Assembly (NCBI GenBank): GCA_039811765.1
Contig: JBDHZF010000026.1
Span: forward strand, 1-26,124
Length of the DNA stretch: 26,124 bases
Direction: 5' to 3'
From: JAGQUL01 sp039811765
GTDB taxonomy: Bacteria; Actinomycetota; Thermoleophilia; Gaiellales; SKUG01
How positions within the stretch are numbered: position 1 is the first letter of the stretch; each line of letters starts with the position of its first letter. The notes beneath the pieces were generated by a model. The model ran no database searches, had not been told where the DNA came from, and saw nothing but the letters and a program-made list of their open reading frames with translations. The position numbers and the translations under genes were made by a program. This document shows, in pieces, positions 22,981 through 26,124 of the stretch.

Positions 22981-24087
22981 TCAGAGGTTGCCGCGCAGGG
23001 CCTGCTCGGCCTCGATCGCCTCGAACAGCGCCTTGAAGTTGCCGTCGCCGAAGCCGCGGGCGCCCTTGCGCTGGATGATCTCGACGAACACGGTGGGGCG
23101 GTCCTGCAGGTTGTGCGTGAAGATCTGCAGCAGGTAGCCCTCGTCGTCCTTGTCCACGAGGATGCCCAGGCGCTTGAGGTCCTCCCACGACTCGTCGATC
23201 TTGCCGATGCGGTCGACGGCCTCGCTGTAGTACGCGGCGGGGCGCTCGTAGAACTTCACGCCGCGCGCCATGAGCTTCTCGACGGTGTCCACGATGTCGT
23301 CGGTCTCGAGCGCGAGGTGCTGCACGCCCGGGCCGCCGTAGTAGTCGAGGTACTCCTCGATCTGGCTCTTGCGCTTGCCGTCGGCCGGCTCGTTGATCGG
23401 GAACTTCACCTTGCCGTCGCCGGAGCTCACGACCTTGCTCATCAGCGCCGAGTACTCGGTGTTGATGTCCTCGTCGGTGAACTGGTTCATCTCGGTGAAG
23501 CCCATGACGTTCGCGTAGAACGCCACCCACGGGTTCATGTCCTCGGTATTGCCGACGCAGTGGTCGACGTCCTTCAGGCCCACGCCCGACAGGTCCGCGT
23601 CGGCCGGGATCTCGAGCGCCTCGTAGCCCGGCAGGAACGCGCCGGAGTAGTTGCCGCGCTCCACGAGCGAGTGGATCGTGTCGCCGTAGGTGCGGATGCC
23701 GGCGATCGTCACCGAGCCGTGCTCGTCGCTGATCACCTCGGGCTCGCGGAAGCTCACGGCGCCGTTGGCGATCGCGTGCTCGTAGGCCGCGCGCGCGTCC
23801 GGCACGAGGATCGCCAAGTCGCGCACGCCGTCGCCGTGCTCGGCGATGTGCGCGGCGATCTCGTGGCCCTTCTGCAGCGGGCTGGTGAGCACGAGGCGGA
23901 TGTTGCCCTGCTGCAGCACGTGGCTGGCTCGATCGCGCACGCCGGTCTCCAGCCCCTGGTAGGCGACGGGCGTGAAGCCGTACGCGTGCTGGTAGAAGTA
24001 CGACGCCTGCTTGGCGTTGGAGACCCACAGCTCGATGTGGTGCATGCCCTCGACGGGGAACGGATCGTTCGTGCTGGCGTCGGACAT
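22981..24087 (-). CDS. hpd: 4-hydroxyphenylpyruvate dioxygenase
   Basis: A 368-aa cytoplasmic alpha-keto acid-dependent non-haem iron enzyme that turns 4-hydroxyphenylpyruvate into homogentisate, the substrate of the hmgA product. The two-domain vicinal-oxygen-chelate fold is evident. The iron ligands are His176 (KDVDHCVGN), His257 (GGPGVQHLAL) and Glu336 (TVFVEIIQRKG). The C-terminal helix motif RKGARGFGDGNFKALFEAIE is the conserved gate of the family. The length is typical. The ATG at 24087 has AGGAGG 6 nt upstream. A TAGATT -10-like box on the minus strand at 24130-24135 gives a leader of about 35 nt. It is divergent from the secreted delta-60 gene. Related enzymes (hydroxymandelate synthase) share the fold, but the neighbouring pathway genes favour this call. 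Confidence 0.92.
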   Translation of the reverse strand: MSDASTNDPFPVEGMHHIELWVSNAKQASYFYQHAYGFTPVAYQGLETGVRDRASHVLQQGNIRLVLTSPLQKGHEIAAHIAEHGDGVRDLAILVPDARAAYEHAIANGAVSFREPEVISDEHGSVTIAGIRTYGDTIHSLVERGNYSGAFLPGYEALEIPADADLSGVGLKDVDHCVGNTEDMNPWVAFYANVMGFTEMNQFTDEDINTEYSALMSKVVSSGDGKVKFPINEPADGKRKSQIEEYLDYYGGPGVQHLALETDDIVDTVEKLMARGVKFYERPAAYYSEAVDRIGKIDESWEDLKRLGILVDKDDEGYLLQIFTHNLQDRPTVFVEIIQRKGARGFGDGNFKALFEAIEAEQALRGNL

Positions 24088-24129
24088 GAGGGGCCTCCTA
24101 GGGGCGATGCTGTGGGCGGTTCGCGATCC

Positions 24130-24135
24130 AATCTA
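24130..24135 (-). promoter_or_regulatory. -10 box of hpd
   Basis: TAGATT on the minus strand, the same hexamer as upstream of the FAH-family gene. It is followed by a leader with AGGAGG. No convincing -35 is visible. An 8-bp palindrome, CTCGCGAG (24142-24149), lies just upstream and could be an operator. Confidence 0.3.
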
Positions 24136-24162
24136 TCGACTCTCGCGAGCGCCGGGTGCTGG

Positions 24163-24168
24163 TAGCCT
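24163..24168 (+). promoter_or_regulatory. -10 box of the delta-60 repeat gene
   Basis: TAGCCT ends 6 nt before the ATG at 24175, placing the transcription start at or next to the start codon (leaderless). No ribosome binding site precedes this ATG, in keeping with that reading. Confidence 0.4.
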
Positions 24169-24174
24169 CGCTGC

Positions 24175-26124
24175 ATGATTCGAATCTCGCTGCGCCGCTG
24201 CGCGCTCCTGACCCTGCTCGCACTGCTCACCGCTGCATCGTCAGCGGTCGCCGCGGTGACGCCCGGCTCCATCGATCCGCGCTTCACCCCGTTGCTCGCT
24301 CACATCCGCGAGGCGGCCTCCTCGACGCACGAAGAGGCCTTCGTCGCGCAGTCGGTGGCGCCCGACGGCTCGGTGATCGCGATCACCACGAGCAGCGGTG
24401 CCGGCTCCCGCATCGTCCGGATCAAGCCCGATGGCAGCCTCGACACCGGTTTCGGCGGAGGCGACGGCTACGAGCAGGTCGTTGGCGGATCGACCCCCTC
24501 GATCTCCGATGTGGCCGTGCAGCCGGACGGCCGCATCGTGTTCGCCGGATCGTTCGGCGGCTCCGGCGCCTTCATGATCGGCCGGCTCACTGCCCAAGGC
24601 GACCTCGATCCCACCTTCTCCGGCGGCGACGGAAGCGACGGCTACCAGACGATCGCGCCCACGGATGCGGGGTACGGCACCGGGCAATTCCTGCACGTCG
24701 TGGTGCTGCCCGATGGCTCGATCGTCGCGGGCGGCATCTACATCCAGACCGCCGACGGGCGCGTTCGCCCGTTCGCGATAGCGAGGTTCAGCGCGAGCGG
24801 CGCGATCGACACGACGCTCGGCGGCGGCACAGACCACGTCGCACTCGTGACCGACTCCGCGACGGATCGATATCTCCCGCTGGACATGATCGTGCTCGAC
24901 AACGGCCTGCCGCTGCTGGTCGGCACGCGCACCGACCTCGACGCGACGTCCAACAGCTACGACTCCGCCTTCGTCACGATCGGGGCGCTCGGCCCGATGC
25001 TCACTGTCATCGATGCGAGCGGCAGCACGACCTACGATCGTGCGCGCTCCGCGGCGCCTGCCGGCGGTGGACGGTTCGTCGTGGCCACGGGCCGAAACAG
25101 CGGCGCTGAAGTCCGGGGATACGCCATCGGAGATTCCGAGCTCGGCAACGTGGTTGCGGACTCGACGTTCGGCACGGCCGGCGCGACAAACCTCGCATCG
25201 ACGTTCTACGCACCGCAAGGCATCGCCCGCACTGCCCAGGGTCAGTTCATCGTGGCAGGACTTCGCAACGTGATCGACCAGGACGACCTGACAGTGACAC
25301 GACTCGTTTCATCGGGAGGCATCGACACCTCCTTCGGGACGAACGGCTCGGTGGATCTCCCGTATCGCGTGGATCGCGGCGCCGACTTCCTGAACGCGAT
25401 CGTGCGCGTCGATCCGGTCGGGAGCGATGCCGTCGTGCTGTCGTTCCGCAACCTGCCCGTGGGCGGGTCGTCCGTCCCGATGATGACCCGCGTTCTGACT
25501 GCCGTGGTCAACCGATCCGTCACTCCCGATACGGCTGCCGAGAGCGCGCGGCTCGGATCCTCGATCACGGTGAACGCAGCGATCCACAATGAAGGCCCGA
25601 ATGCGAGCACCACCACGACGCTCACGCTGGACGTGCCGGCGGAGCTCACCGCAAGCAACCTGCCGAGCGGATGCGCATCGAGCGCCGGCCACGTCACCTG
25701 CACGATCGGGACCCTCGCCTCCGGGGCAACGGCACGACGATCGATCGCCTTCGCCCGCAACGCGATCGGCTCGTCGGTGGTGACGCTGCGTGTGGGTGGC
25801 GCCGAGTTCGACTCCACCACGAGCGACGACAGCTCGACGGAGTCGCTGCGCTTCGTGGCCGCCGCGACCCCCCGAGCGACCCAGCGCCTGACGATCCACC
25901 AGCTGCTCGGTGTTCGGCGTCTCGCCACGTGTGGTGCGAGCGTCGTGAAGGCGTGCGCCGCCGCAACAGTGAAGCCGCGCGTGCGCACCGTCGCGTTCAG
26001 GTTGCGCGCCGGCGCCACGACGCTGCCGCCGGCGTCCCCCGCCGCCGCACGGACGGTCACGTTCCGCGTGCAGCGCAAGGTCGGGCGGGCCTGGCGGCCG
26101 GTCACCCCTCGCGGCTGGCGACAG
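24175..26124 (+). CDS. Secreted delta-60 repeat / DUF11-like protein, 3' end beyond the window
   Basis: An open frame of 650 codons without stop, running off the right end. A signal peptide (residues 1-27: MIRISLRRCALLTLLALLTA, cleavage after VAA or AVA) leads into delta-60 repeats (about residues 55-400). Units such as VQPDGRIVFAG and RLTAQGDLDPTFSGGDG, LPDGSIVAGG and RFSASGAIDTTLGGG, and GQFIVAG and RLVSSGGIDTSFGTNG follow the family pattern and probably form a beta-propeller. Residues about 435-560 are a DUF11-like beta domain with two Cys (SGCASS and HVTCTIG). The sequence continues into a basic Arg-rich region (VQRKVGRAWRPVT). The ATG follows a TAGCCT -10 box by 6 nt. Role unknown; surface display is likely. 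The DUF11-like module links it in style to the giant protein. Confidence 0.8.
   Translation, partial: MIRISLRRCALLTLLALLTAASSAVAAVTPGSIDPRFTPLLAHIREAASSTHEEAFVAQSVAPDGSVIAITTSSGAGSRIVRIKPDGSLDTGFGGGDGYEQVVGGSTPSISDVAVQPDGRIVFAGSFGGSGAFMIGRLTAQGDLDPTFSGGDGSDGYQTIAPTDAGYGTGQFLHVVVLPDGSIVAGGIYIQTADGRVRPFAIARFSASGAIDTTLGGGTDHVALVTDSATDRYLPLDMIVLDNGLPLLVGTRTDLDATSNSYDSAFVTIGALGPMLTVIDASGSTTYDRARSAAPAGGGRFVVATGRNSGAEVRGYAIGDSELGNVVADSTFGTAGATNLASTFYAPQGIARTAQGQFIVAGLRNVIDQDDLTVTRLVSSGGIDTSFGTNGSVDLPYRVDRGADFLNAIVRVDPVGSDAVVLSFRNLPVGGSSVPMMTRVLTAVVNRSVTPDTAAESARLGSSITVNAAIHNEGPNASTTTTLTLDVPAELTASNLPSGCASSAGHVTCTIGTLASGATARRSIAFARNAIGSSVVTLRVGGAEFDSTTSDDSSTESLRFVAAATPRATQRLTIHQLLGVRRLATCGASVVKACAAATVKPRVRTVAFRLRAGATTLPPASPAAARTVTFRVQRKVGRAWRPVTPRGWRQ

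Overview
This is a GC-rich chromosomal stretch, most likely from an actinobacterium. The evidence is strong G/C bias at third codon positions, frequent GTG starts, several TANNNT -10 boxes placed 6-8 nt before the start codon (leaderless-type promoters), an LPXTG surface protein, and delta-60/DUF11 surface proteins. A Thermoleophilia- or Acidimicrobiia-like host is my inference only; no rRNA or other marker is present. I see no tRNA, rRNA, CRISPR array, transposase or prophage gene. No gene-free gap exceeds 300 bases; the longest is 1-253.

Region 1 (254-6603, + strand) is a compact eight-gene cluster of TasA/CalY (camelysin) type. It holds five small SipW-dependent secreted proteins, two ER-type (Ser/His) signal peptidases, and one larger Fn3/Ig-like protein that carries the same processed N-terminal motif as two of the small ones. 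By analogy with Bacillus tapA-sipW-tasA this would build a protein fibre or matrix at the cell surface. There are two peptidase/substrate sub-clusters: genes 1-4 (254-4110) and genes 5-8 (4194-6603). A strong hairpin at 4125-4149 lies between them. Many of the genes overlap or nearly abut.

Region 2 (6636-9377) holds an RNase D/HRDC exonuclease, a small unknown protein and homogentisate 1,2-dioxygenase. Region 3 (9465-10757) is an orphan membrane histidine kinase.

Region 4 (10789-20273, - strand) is a two-gene surface locus. A 134-aa LPVTG (sortase-type) mini-protein is coupled by an ATGA overlap to a 3027-aa protein. The large protein has a Sec signal, many DUF11/isopeptide-type repeats (including a tandem duplication of about 980 bp), two SdrD-B-like domains and a C-terminal RTX-like glycine/aspartate repeat block.

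Region 5 (20371-24087) holds a fumarylacetoacetate-hydrolase family gene, a second histidine kinase whose catalytic core closely resembles the first, and 4-hydroxyphenylpyruvate dioxygenase. Three steps of tyrosine/homogentisate catabolism are therefore spread around the surface locus, and each is next to a histidine kinase gene. The window ends inside a further secreted protein (24175-end) with delta-60 repeats and a DUF11-like domain. It has no stop codon in the window.

Taken together, the window mixes ordinary aromatic amino acid catabolism with two substantial, poorly described cell-surface systems: a TasA/SipW-like fibre cluster, and a giant RTX/DUF11 adhesin with a sortase-type partner.
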